DNA from: JAATGA01 sp047605605
GTDB lineage: Bacteria; Pseudomonadota; Alphaproteobacteria; Rhodobacterales; Rhodobacteraceae
Length of the DNA stretch: 6,013 bases
Assembly: GCA_047605605.1 (NCBI GenBank)
Contig: JASGFG010000123.1
Coordinates: 1 to 6,013 of the forward strand
Reading direction: 5' to 3'
Part shown: in pieces, positions 1 to 4,934 of the stretch
Layout of the letters: each line of letters opens with the position of its first letter
Numbering within the stretch: position 1 is the stretch's first letter
Notes under the pieces: model-generated
What the model was told of the DNA's origin: nothing
The model's database searches: none
Seen by the model: only the letters and a program-made list of their open reading frames with translations
Made by a program: the position numbers and the translations under genes

Positions 1-311
1 TTTTTCCCCTCGACCAGCATCGGCTCGGTCATGTCGCAGACGGTGGCCTGCGCCATCGGCGCGCGTTTCAGAAACCGGAACGCCACGTCGCCCGTGCCGC
101 CCGCCACGTCCAGCAGCCGCTGGCCGTCGCGCGGGTTCAGCCAGTCCATCATCGCGTCCTTCCACAGCCGGTGGACGCCGCCCGACATCAGGTCGTTCAT
201 GATGTCGTATTTGCTGGCCACGCGGGAAAAGACGCCATGCACCATCCCGGCCTTTTCGCCTTCGGGCACGTCCTGAAAGCCGAAATGGGTGGTGGTCTTT
301 TGTTCGTCCAT
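1..311 (-). CDS. ubiE: UbiE, demethylmenaquinone/2-methoxy-6-polyprenyl-1,4-benzoquinol C-methyltransferase (5' part)
   Basis: SAM-dependent C-methyltransferase of ubiquinone (and, where present, menaquinone) biosynthesis; acts in the cytoplasm at the membrane face. Only the first 103 codons are in the window; the rest lies beyond position 1. The protein opens MDEQKTTTHFGF and shows the UbiE hallmarks YDIMND (residues 35-40) and HRLWK (47-51), then the SAM-binding glycine motif LLDVAGGTGDVAF (66-78). The start at 311 fits the family N-terminus; the upstream bases GCGGGGCG give only a weak Shine-Dalgarno site. It is divergent from mutM across 219 bp, an arrangement known from other alphaproteobacteria, where ubiB often follows ubiE (not visible here). 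Identity is secure from the motifs; whether it acts on ubiquinone or menaquinone precursors cannot be read, but ubiquinone is usual in this group. Confidence 0.95.
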   Translation of the reverse strand, partial: MDEQKTTTHFGFQDVPEGEKAGMVHGVFSRVASKYDIMNDLMSGGVHRLWKDAMMDWLNPRDGQRLLDVAGGTGDVAFRFLKRAPMAQATVCDMTEPMLVEGK

Positions 312-339
312 GGCTTCGCCCCGCAAAACTCGCCTCGGG

Positions 340-366
340 GATATACCGCAGGGGCCGGAAACGGAA
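340..366 (-). promoter_or_regulatory. Candidate ubiE promoter
   Basis: Read on the minus strand, TTCCGT (366-361) and TATATC (345-340) are separated by 15 bp, and the implied start near 333 would give a leader of about 22 nt before ubiE. The spacing resembles the short-spacer pattern seen in front of the DUF421 gene in this window. The match to the sigma-70 consensus is only partial, so this is a position guess. Confidence 0.3.
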
Positions 367-391
367 CCGGTTTATCTGCCGCAGGCGGGGA

Positions 392-455
392 AGGGGGGCT
401 GTCTGCCCCCCTCGGCCTGCGGCCTCACCCCCCGAGGATATTTCCGTCCAGAAAG
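392..455. repeat. Rhodobacterales-type G/C-rich intergenic repeat with hairpin
   Basis: An 8-bp perfect stem AGGGGGGC (392-399) / GCCCCCCT (405-412) encloses the loop TGTCT. It is followed by CGGCCTGCGGCCTCA and then CCCCGAGGATATTTCCG (430-446). From memory, near-identical strings recur many times between genes in Rhodobacter and Paracoccus genomes, so I call it a dispersed repeat of REP type; only one copy lies in this window, so the repeat status is recalled, not shown. The hairpin lacks a T run on either strand and sits between divergent promoters, so it is unlikely to be a simple terminator. Confidence 0.5.
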
Positions 456-472
456 AGGGGGCAGGGGCGGGG

Positions 473-501
473 TTGGCATCAACGGGGCCGCTGCATAGTT
501 T
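473..501 (+). promoter_or_regulatory. Candidate mutM promoter
   Basis: TTGGCA (473-478) is followed after 17 bp by TAGTTT (496-501); an alternative -10 is CATAGT (494-499). Transcription would start near 508, just ahead of the AAAGGA ribosome binding site at 515-520. The -35 is good and the -10 poor. Confidence 0.3.
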
Positions 502-530
502 GGGGGCGAGAGTGAAAGGATGGATCGCCC

Positions 531-1385
531 ATGCCCGAACTGCCCGAAGTCGAGACCGTCCGCCGCGGGCTGGAGCCGGTGATGACGGGCGCGGTGATCG
601 CGGCGGCGCAGGTCAACCGGCCCGATCTGCGCTGGCCCTTTCCGCCGCGCATGGCGGAGCGGTTGGCGGGCGCGCGGGTGTTGGGGTTGCGGCGGCGGTC
701 GAAGTATATCCTGGGCGATCTGGACACGGGCGAGACGCTGCTGATCCATCTGGGCATGTCGGGGCGGATGCTGGTTTCCGGCGCGGTGCTGGGCCAGTTC
801 CATCACGACCATCCCGCGCCGCAAAAGCACGACCATGTGGTGCTGGACATGGCCAACGGCGCGCGCGTCACCTTCAACGATGCGCGGAGGTTCGGGGCGA
901 TGGATCTGATGCCGACGGCGGGGGCCGAGGCGCATCCGCTGCTGGCCGGACTGGGGCCGGAGCCTTTGGGCAATGCCTTTGACGGTGACTATCTGGCGGC
1001 GCGGCTGCGGGGGCGGGCGATGCCGGTCAAGGCGGCGCTGCTGGATCAGAAGATCGTGGCGGGTCTGGGCAACATCTATGTCTGCGAGGTGCTGTTCCGC
1101 GCCGGGATCGACCCGCGCACACCCGCGGGTGCGCTTGGCGATGACCGTGCGGCAGCGCTGGTGCCGCTGATCCGGCAGGTGCTGGACGAGGCCATCGCGG
1201 CGGGCGGGTCCTCACTGAAGGATTACCGGCAAGCCGACGGGGAACTGGGCTATTTCCAGCACACCTTTCGTGTCTATGACCGCGAGGGGGAGCCCTGCGC
1301 CACCCCCGGCTGCGGGGGCACCGTCGCGCGGGTGGTGCAATCGGGGCGGTCGTCCTTCTACTGCCCGATCTGCCAGAGGGGTTGA
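531..1385 (+). CDS. mutM: MutM/Fpg, formamidopyrimidine-DNA glycosylase
   Basis: Bifunctional base-excision repair enzyme that removes 8-oxoguanine and formamidopyrimidines and nicks the abasic site by beta,delta-elimination. The 284-residue protein has full family length. It begins MPELPEVETVRRGLEP, with the catalytic proline at position 2 and the conserved glutamate at 3; K58 in RRRSKYI matches the essential lysine near 57 in E. coli. DARRFGAMDL (118-127) carries the intercalating Arg-Phe pair. LLDQKIVAGLGNIYVCEVLF (170-189) is the helix-two-turn-helix. The C-terminus is the zinc finger: C256-x4-C261 and C278-x2-C281, with R273 in the beta turn. The start is fixed by the obligatory P2 and by AAAGGA at 515-520. 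An ATG at 520 is out of frame. The next gene starts 52 bp downstream, so cotranscription is possible unless the hairpin between them terminates. Confidence 0.97.
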   Translation: MPELPEVETVRRGLEPVMTGAVIAAAQVNRPDLRWPFPPRMAERLAGARVLGLRRRSKYILGDLDTGETLLIHLGMSGRMLVSGAVLGQFHHDHPAPQKHDHVVLDMANGARVTFNDARRFGAMDLMPTAGAEAHPLLAGLGPEPLGNAFDGDYLAARLRGRAMPVKAALLDQKIVAGLGNIYVCEVLFRAGIDPRTPAGALGDDRAAALVPLIRQVLDEAIAAGGSSLKDYRQADGELGYFQHTFRVYDREGEPCATPGCGGTVARVVQSGRSSFYCPICQRG

Positions 1386-1387
1386 TC

Positions 1388-1419
1388 GCGGGGCCGTTGC
1401 TGATAGGACTCGGCCCCGC
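1388..1419 (+). terminator. Hairpin after mutM (possible weak terminator or attenuator)
   Basis: A perfect 9-bp stem GCGGGGCCG (1388-1396) / CGGCCCCGC (1411-1419) encloses a 14-nt loop directly after the mutM stop. The bases that follow are AAGCAAAGGGG, with no T run, so it is not a canonical intrinsic terminator. It could protect the mutM 3' end or reduce read-through into the hydratase gene, whose ribosome binding site starts a few bases downstream. Confidence 0.35.
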
Positions 1420-1437
1420 AAGCAAAGGGGACGCGCC

Positions 1438-2214
1438 ATGGCCTATGAGACCATCATCGTCGAGATCGAGGATTACATCGCCCTGATCCGGCTGAACCGG
1501 CCCGAGGCGCTGAACGCCCTGAACGCGCAGCTGGTGGCCGAACTGGCCGAGGCGCTGACCGCCGCCGACCGCAACGACAAGGTGCGCTGTATCGTCGTGA
1601 CCGGGTCGGAAAAGGCCTTTGCCGCCGGGGCGGACATCAAGGAAATGTCGACCAAGGGCTTTGTCGATGCGTTCACCGGCGATCTGTTCGGGGCCGAGGT
1701 CGACCAGATCCTGCGCGTGCGCAAGCCGATCATCGCCGCGGTCTCCGGCTATGCCCTGGGCGGCGGTTGCGAGCTGGCGATGATGTGCGATTTCATCATC
1801 GCCGCGGATACCGCGAAATTCGGCCAGCCCGAGATCAACCTGGGCGTCGTCGCCGGCATCGGCGGGACGCAGCGCCTGACCCGCGCGGTCGGCAAGGCCA
1901 AGTCGATGGATATGCACCTGACCGGCCGCTTCATGGATGCGGCCGAGGCCGAGCGGTCGGGCCTGGTCAGCCGCGTCGTCCCGGCGAAATCGCTGCTGGA
2001 CGAGGCGATGAAGACCGCGGCCAAGGTGGCCGAGAAATCCATGGTCGCCGTCATGGCAGTGAAAGAGGCGGTGAACCGCGCGCAGGAAACCACCCTGCGC
2101 GAGGGCCTGCTGTTCGAGCGGCGGCTTTTCCACGCGCTTTTCGCCACCGAGGACCAGAAGGAGGGCATGGCCGCCTTTCTGGAAAAGCGCACGCCGCAAT
2201 TCCGCGACCGCTGA
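1438..2214 (+). CDS. Enoyl-CoA hydratase (crotonase family)
   Basis: Single-domain crotonase of 258 residues, the usual length. The expected reaction is hydration of trans-2-enoyl-CoA to (S)-3-hydroxyacyl-CoA in fatty-acid beta-oxidation or short-chain acyl-CoA degradation. Visible motifs: AAGADIKEM (62-70), forming one half of the oxyanion hole; ALGGGCELAMMCD (106-118), with the second oxyanion glycine and the first catalytic glutamate E112; and GQPEINLGVVAGIGGTQRL (129-147), with the second catalytic glutamate E132. Both glutamates match the pair of rat mitochondrial enoyl-CoA hydratase, so a true hydratase is likelier than an isomerase or other crotonase. The ATG at 1438 has AAAGGGGA seven bases upstream. 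Position between mutM and rpsT/dnaA is a conserved alphaproteobacterial order, as in Caulobacter. Chain-length preference cannot be read. Confidence 0.93.
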   Translation: MAYETIIVEIEDYIALIRLNRPEALNALNAQLVAELAEALTAADRNDKVRCIVVTGSEKAFAAGADIKEMSTKGFVDAFTGDLFGAEVDQILRVRKPIIAAVSGYALGGGCELAMMCDFIIAADTAKFGQPEINLGVVAGIGGTQRLTRAVGKAKSMDMHLTGRFMDAAEAERSGLVSRVVPAKSLLDEAMKTAAKVAEKSMVAVMAVKEAVNRAQETTLREGLLFERRLFHALFATEDQKEGMAAFLEKRTPQFRDR

Positions 2215-2221
2215 TTCCCCC

Positions 2222-2250
2222 TTTCCTTTGGCGCGCCCTTCGCCTATAGC
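2222..2250 (+). promoter_or_regulatory. Candidate rpsT promoter
   Basis: TATAGC (2245-2250) is a good -10 element. A weak -35, TTTCCT (2222-2227), sits 17 bp upstream. Transcription would begin near 2257, giving a leader of roughly 107 nt before rpsT. The 149-bp gap between the hydratase stop and rpsT holds no gene and no clear terminator, so read-through from upstream may also feed rpsT. Confidence 0.35.
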
Positions 2251-2363
2251 GACCGCCGACATGCGCGTGGGCCCGCTTAGGCAAGATTCGCACCCTCCCC
2301 TTTGCGGATGGTGCATCGGGGTCTTTTGCGCAATCACCAAACGCAAGAGACAGGACCACCGAA

Positions 2364-2639
2364 ATGGCCAATACCGAACAGTCCAAGAAACGCGCCCGCC
2401 AGTCCGAGGCGCGCTATGCCGTGAACAAGGCCCGCCGTTCGCGCATCCGCACCTTCCTGCGCAAGGTCGAGGAAGCCATCGCCTCGGGCGATGCCGCCGC
2501 CGCCGCCGAGGCGCTGAAGAACGCCCAGCCGGAACTGGCCCGCGGCGTGTCCAAGGGCGTCCTGCACAAGAACACCGTTGCCCGCAAAATGTCGCGCCTG
2601 TCGTCGCGCGTGAAGGCCGTCGGCGCCGAAAAGGCGTGA
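2364..2639 (+). CDS. rpsT: 30S ribosomal protein bS20
   Basis: Small basic protein that binds 16S rRNA near the base of the 30S body during subunit assembly. The 91-residue product begins MANTEQSKKRARQSEARY, with the basic N-terminal helix typical of bS20. It continues with RRSRIRTFLRKVEEAI, an alanine-rich stretch (SGDAAAAAEALKNAQ) and the conserved GVLHKNTVARKMSRLSSRVK near the C-terminus. Length and motifs are normal. The ribosome binding site is AGGA at 2352-2355, eight bases from the ATG. The gene has its own strong terminator, so dnaA is transcribed separately despite being the next gene, an order shared with Caulobacter. Confidence 0.98.
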   Translation: MANTEQSKKRARQSEARYAVNKARRSRIRTFLRKVEEAIASGDAAAAAEALKNAQPELARGVSKGVLHKNTVARKMSRLSSRVKAVGAEKA

Positions 2640-2672
2640 TCCCCAGGGATTAACCTTCTGGAAAGATTGATG

Positions 2673-2708
2673 AAGGCGCGTCCCGTCCGGGGCGCGCCTT
2701 TGCATTTT
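2673..2708 (+). terminator. Intrinsic terminator of rpsT
   Basis: AAGGCGCG (2673-2680) pairs perfectly with CGCGCCTT (2693-2700). The loop extends the stem with a T-G wobble and three more C-G pairs (2682-2684 with 2689-2691), giving about 12 pairs capped by the tetraloop GTCC. The T-rich tail TTTGCATTTT follows. It lies 33 bp past the rpsT stop and is the best terminator in the window. Confidence 0.87.
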
Positions 2709-2738
2709 GCGGCGCGCCTCCGTCGCCCGGCGTTGCCG

Positions 2739-2782
2739 TTTTGCACAGGCTGGGGGATTCGCTGCGACAAATCTGTGTCAAC
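2739..2782. promoter_or_regulatory. Pair of facing DnaA-box-like sites upstream of dnaA
   Basis: TTTTGCACA at 2739-2747 matches the relaxed DnaA-box consensus TTWTNCACA at every position. GTTGACACA on the minus strand (2782-2774) matches at seven of nine. Both share the CACAG core and point toward each other, centred 35 bp apart, just upstream of the candidate dnaA promoter. DnaA autoregulation through boxes at its own promoter is established in E. coli; its use here is inference. Confidence 0.42.
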
Positions 2783-2797
2783 CGAGAAGATCGGTTG
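2779..2797. promoter_or_regulatory. Operator-like inverted repeat at the dnaA promoter
   Basis: CAACCGA (2779-2785) and TCGGTTG (2791-2797) form a perfect 7-bp inverted repeat around GAAGA. The right arm supplies the TTG of the candidate -35 element, and the left arm overlaps the degenerate DnaA-like box. Symmetry and position suit a dimeric regulator; upstream of the predicted transcript start it would not act as an RNA hairpin. The regulator is unknown. Confidence 0.38.
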
Positions 2798-2824
2798 CGG
2801 GCGCCTGCGCGGGCTTGCTAGCTT
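2795..2824 (+). promoter_or_regulatory. Candidate dnaA promoter
   Basis: TTGCGG (2795-2800) lies 18 bp from TAGCTT (2819-2824), which is preceded by TGC, giving an extended -10. Read against the Caulobacter housekeeping consensus TTGaCgS...GCTANAWC, the pair TTGCGGG and GCTAGCTT also fits reasonably. The implied start is near 2831. No better promoter is evident between the rpsT terminator and dnaA. Confidence 0.35.
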
Positions 2825-2882
2825 GCCCCTGCGATTCACTTCGTCCTGGGGGACATAACGGGGTTCACCGCCATTTTCCGCC

Positions 2883-2906
2883 GCCCGGCCACTGCCATGG
2901 CCGGGC
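2883..2906 (+). promoter_or_regulatory. Perfect 9-bp hairpin in the dnaA leader
   Basis: GCCCGGCCA (2883-2891) pairs without mismatch with TGGCCGGGC (2898-2906) around the loop CTGCCA. No T run follows; the next bases are AAGTCTGACAAGGA, so the stem ends ten bases before the ribosome binding site at 2916-2920. It could be a leader RNA structure or a protein-binding palindrome. Stem strength is clear, function is not. Confidence 0.5.
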
Positions 2907-2927
2907 AAGTCTGACAAGGAAAGTGGC

Positions 2928-3524
2928 ATGAAATCAGTTGGTTGTGCTGTCTGCGGTTCCGTCTGCGACACACATGTGCGACGGCGCGGGGGTCGGCGGG
3001 GGTCCGCCGCCCCGGCCGTGGCACCGATGCTGCACCTGGAGGTGCGCGGCAACCGGATCATGTCCGGCGGCGCGCTTCCGGTGTCTCTGGCCGTTCCCGA
3101 TGACGAAGGGGGGATAACGAAAAACAGGGTCCTGCCGGGAAACCGGGGCAAGGGGCCCGGAACGGGTCGAGAGAATGACGAACGAAACTTGGGGCAGGGT
3201 GCGCGAGTCGCTGATCGAGAGGGTGGGCAAGAACAACTATGTCACCTGGATCGAACCGCTCCGCCTGGCCGACCTGAAGAACGGCGTCGCCCGGTTCGAG
3301 GTGCCGACGATGTTCTTTGGCGACTGGGTGCAGCGCAATTTTGCCGATCACATCCGCTCGCAGCTGGTCCAGTCCGGCGCCGAGGTGGAGCGGGTGGAGT
3401 TTTCGGTCGGCCGCTCCAGGGCGGCGGCCCCGAAAGCCGCGCCTGCCCCGAGGTCCGCGCCGCGGCCCCGCGCCGGGGACGAGGGGCTGGCGGGTGCGCC
3501 GCTCGATTCGCGGTTCACCTTTGA
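2928..3524 (+). other. Possible upstream open frame with strong ribosome binding site, overlapping dnaA
   Basis: AAGGA (2916-2920) stands seven bases before an ATG at 2928, better than dnaA's own site. The frame begins MKSVGCAVCGSVCDTH, with four cysteines in the first 13 residues (positions 6, 9, 13 plus none further until the overlap, so three clustered cysteines in practice), and stays open across the dnaA start in the +1-shifted frame to 3524. Codons 26-62 have G/C at the third base in 31 of 37, mildly coding-like, but the first 20 only in 10 of 20. I recognise no family. The part beyond 3175 is surely a shadow of dnaA. Translation of the first part could modulate dnaA expression; equally, the site may be a chance match. 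Confidence 0.18.
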
Positions 3525-4527
3525 CAGTTTCGTGGTGGGCAAGCCGAACGAGCTGGCCCATGCTGCCGCGCGTCGCGTGGCCGAGGGCGGGCCGGTCAAC
3601 TTCAACCCGCTGTTTCTCTATGGCGGCGTGGGTCTGGGCAAGACCCACCTGATGCACGCCATCGCGCACGAGCTTCAGGCCAAGCGGCCCGATCTGCGAG
3701 TGCTTTACCTGTCGGCCGAACAGTTCATGTATCGCTTCATCCAGGCGCTGCGCGAAAAGCAGATCATGGATTTCAAGGAACTGTTCCGGTCCGTCGACGT
3801 GCTGATGGTCGATGACGTGCAGTTCATCGCCGGCAAGGATTCCACCCAGGAGGAATTCTTCCACACCTTCAACGCGCTGGTCGACCAGAACAAGCAGATC
3901 GTCATTTCCGCCGACCGTGCCCCCGGCGAGATCAAGGATCTGGAGGAGCGGATCAAGTCGCGCCTGCAATGCGGGCTGGTGGTCGACCTGCATCCGACCG
4001 ATTACGAACTGCGCCTCGGCATCCTTCAGCAGAAGGCCGAGCTTTACCGCCAGCAGTATCGAGGCCTTGTCCTGACCCCCGGCGTGCTGGAGTTTCTGGC
4101 CCATCGCATCACCACCAATGTCCGCGTGCTGGAAGGCGCGCTGACGCGGCTGTTCGCCTTTGCCTCGCTGGTCGGGCGCGAGATCACGCTGGATCTGACG
4201 CAGGAATGCCTTGCCGACATCCTGCGCGCCAGCGACCGCAAGCTGACGATCGAGGAAATCCAGCGTCGCGTCGCCGAACATTACAACATCCGCCTGTCCG
4301 ACCTGATCGGGCCGAAACGGGTGCGCACCATCGCCCGCCCGCGCCAGATCGCCATGTATCTGGCCAAGCAGCTGACCAGCCGCAGCCTGCCGGAAATCGG
4401 CCGTCGCTTCGGCGGGCGCGATCACACCACCATCATGCACGGCATCCGCAAGGTCGAGGAGCTGATGTCCACCGACAGCCAGCTTTCCGACGATCTGCAA
4501 ATGCTGCGGCGTCTGCTTCAGGGCTGA
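3175..4527 (+). CDS. dnaA: Chromosomal replication initiator protein DnaA
   Basis: AAA+ ATPase that binds DnaA boxes and opens the chromosomal origin. The protein has 450 residues. Domain I (about 1-78) carries WGRVRESLIERVGKNNYVTW and the helicase-loading and oligomerisation surface. Domain II (about 80-110) is a short Ala/Pro/Arg-rich linker. Domain III shows Walker A GGVGLGKT (150-157), Walker B LMVDD (210-214), sensor I VISADRAP (243-250), the arginine-finger region LEERIKSRL (256-264) and sensor II NVRVLEGALTRL (315-326). Domain IV holds the DNA-binding helix-turn-helix with the signature GRDHTTIMHGIRKV (414-427). All key residues are present. The start is set by the family N-terminus; the ribosome binding site is weak (only GGGT or GAGAG nearby). 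It is separated from rpsT by a terminator and a long control region and converges on a minus-strand gene 27 bp after its stop. Confidence 0.98.
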   Translation: MTNETWGRVRESLIERVGKNNYVTWIEPLRLADLKNGVARFEVPTMFFGDWVQRNFADHIRSQLVQSGAEVERVEFSVGRSRAAAPKAAPAPRSAPRPRAGDEGLAGAPLDSRFTFDSFVVGKPNELAHAAARRVAEGGPVNFNPLFLYGGVGLGKTHLMHAIAHELQAKRPDLRVLYLSAEQFMYRFIQALREKQIMDFKELFRSVDVLMVDDVQFIAGKDSTQEEFFHTFNALVDQNKQIVISADRAPGEIKDLEERIKSRLQCGLVVDLHPTDYELRLGILQQKAELYRQQYRGLVLTPGVLEFLAHRITTNVRVLEGALTRLFAFASLVGREITLDLTQECLADILRASDRKLTIEEIQRRVAEHYNIRLSDLIGPKRVRTIARPRQIAMYLAKQLTSRSLPEIGRRFGGRDHTTIMHGIRKVEELMSTDSQLSDDLQMLRRLLQG

Positions 4528-4532
4528 GGTGC

Positions 4533-4549
4533 GGGGGCGGTGCGCCCCC
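4533..4549. terminator. Hairpin between convergent genes (possible bidirectional terminator)
   Basis: GGGGGCG (4533-4539) pairs perfectly with CGCCCCC (4543-4549) around GTG in the 27-bp gap between the dnaA stop and the stop of the opposing gene. There is no T run on either strand, so efficiency as an intrinsic terminator is doubtful, but the position suits both transcripts. Confidence 0.42.
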
Positions 4550-4554
4550 TCGCT

Positions 4555-4893
4555 TCAGTCGTAGAAGGGCGTCATCTGCGCCACGACGACCGAGTTTTCC
4601 TGCAAGGCGCGCTCCATCAGGGCGCGCTCGTCCTCGGGGATCTCGGCGCCGGTGGCAAGCTGCTCCTCCAGCGTGCCATATCCGGTGACATCCAGCGGGG
4701 CCAGATCCGCCTCCTTCAGGATCGCCACGGTTTCGCGCACCGCCTCGGCCTCGTCCACGCCGCTGGCATAGCAGATCAGCGCGGCCCCCGTGGCCTTGTC
4801 GGGCAGGCCGTCGCCCGCCTTGCGGCCGACCTCGACCACCAGCGTATAGACCTGCTGCGGGCGCTTGGGTTTGACGGCGGGGTCGTCGGACAT
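4555..4893 (-). CDS. Small conserved-looking protein of unknown function
   Basis: I do not recognise a named family. The 112-residue acidic protein starts MSDDPAVKPKRPQQVY. It has no signal peptide, membrane segment or metal-binding cluster, and a single cysteine at 41. The likely pattern alternates strands and helices: strand VYTLVVEVGRK (15-25), strand GAALICYASG (36-45), helix EAEAVRETVAILKEA (48-62), strand PLDVTGYGTL (66-75), acidic helix DERALMERALQE (88-99), and a final strand SVVVAQMTPF (101-110), suggesting a compact alpha/beta cytoplasmic fold. The ATG at 4893 is chosen over an in-frame ATG at 4950 because AGGAGG lies eight bases upstream and the longer form would overlap the neighbouring gene. 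It starts 41 bp after the DUF421 gene on the same strand, so the two probably share a transcript. Codon use matches its neighbours. Confidence 0.85.
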   Translation of the reverse strand: MSDDPAVKPKRPQQVYTLVVEVGRKAGDGLPDKATGAALICYASGVDEAEAVRETVAILKEADLAPLDVTGYGTLEEQLATGAEIPEDERALMERALQENSVVVAQMTPFYD

Positions 4894-4934
4894 GGATCGG
4901 GCCTCCTGATCTGGCCCGCCTGTCCTGCCAGCCC

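Larger units (their letters stand above)
2709..3174 (+). promoter_or_regulatory. rpsT-dnaA intergenic control region
   Basis: This 466-bp stretch after the rpsT terminator contains no recognisable protein family on either strand. In order it holds a DnaA-box-like site (2739-2747), a degenerate opposite box (2774-2782), a perfect inverted repeat (2779-2797), a candidate promoter (2795-2824), a 9-bp hairpin (2883-2906), an ATG with a strong ribosome binding site (2928), a palindrome CACATGTG (2971-2978) and a short hairpin CGGCGG/CCGCCG (2994-3009). Two GANTC sites (2756-2760, 2833-2837) could be CcrM methylation targets, but that count is about what chance gives. If the promoter call is right, dnaA mRNA has a leader of about 340 nt. 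The region lacks a DnaA-box cluster and an AT-rich unwinding element, so it does not look like a full replication origin. Confidence 0.6.

Noticed and set aside
1027..2346. Long minus-strand open frame opposite mutM and the hydratase
   Set aside because: It is antisense to two well-recognised genes, is rich in Arg, His, Gly and Pro, and resembles no family; a typical shadow frame in GC-rich DNA.
2650..2655. TTAACC as a CtrA binding half-site after rpsT
   Set aside because: The second TTAA at the required seven-base spacing is missing, and the position precedes the rpsT terminator.
2213..2837. GANTC sites at 2213, 2285, 2756 and 2833 as a CcrM methylation control cluster
   Set aside because: At this base composition a GANTC site is expected about every 300 bases, so four sites here, two of them in the dnaA gap, are not enriched.
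2640..3174. Chromosomal replication origin between rpsT and dnaA
   Set aside because: Only one good DnaA-box match and one degenerate one are present, with no AT-rich unwinding stretch. In alphaproteobacteria the origin often lies away from dnaA, for example near hemE in Caulobacter.
3838..3863. DnaA-box-like TCTTCCACA inside dnaA
   Set aside because: One mismatch to the relaxed consensus within coding sequence under protein constraint (EEFFHTF); expected by chance.
3058..4500. 480-codon minus-strand open frame opposite dnaA
   Set aside because: It mirrors dnaA, whose motifs are all intact, and its translation has the low-complexity His/Gln/Asp/Gly composition of an antisense shadow.
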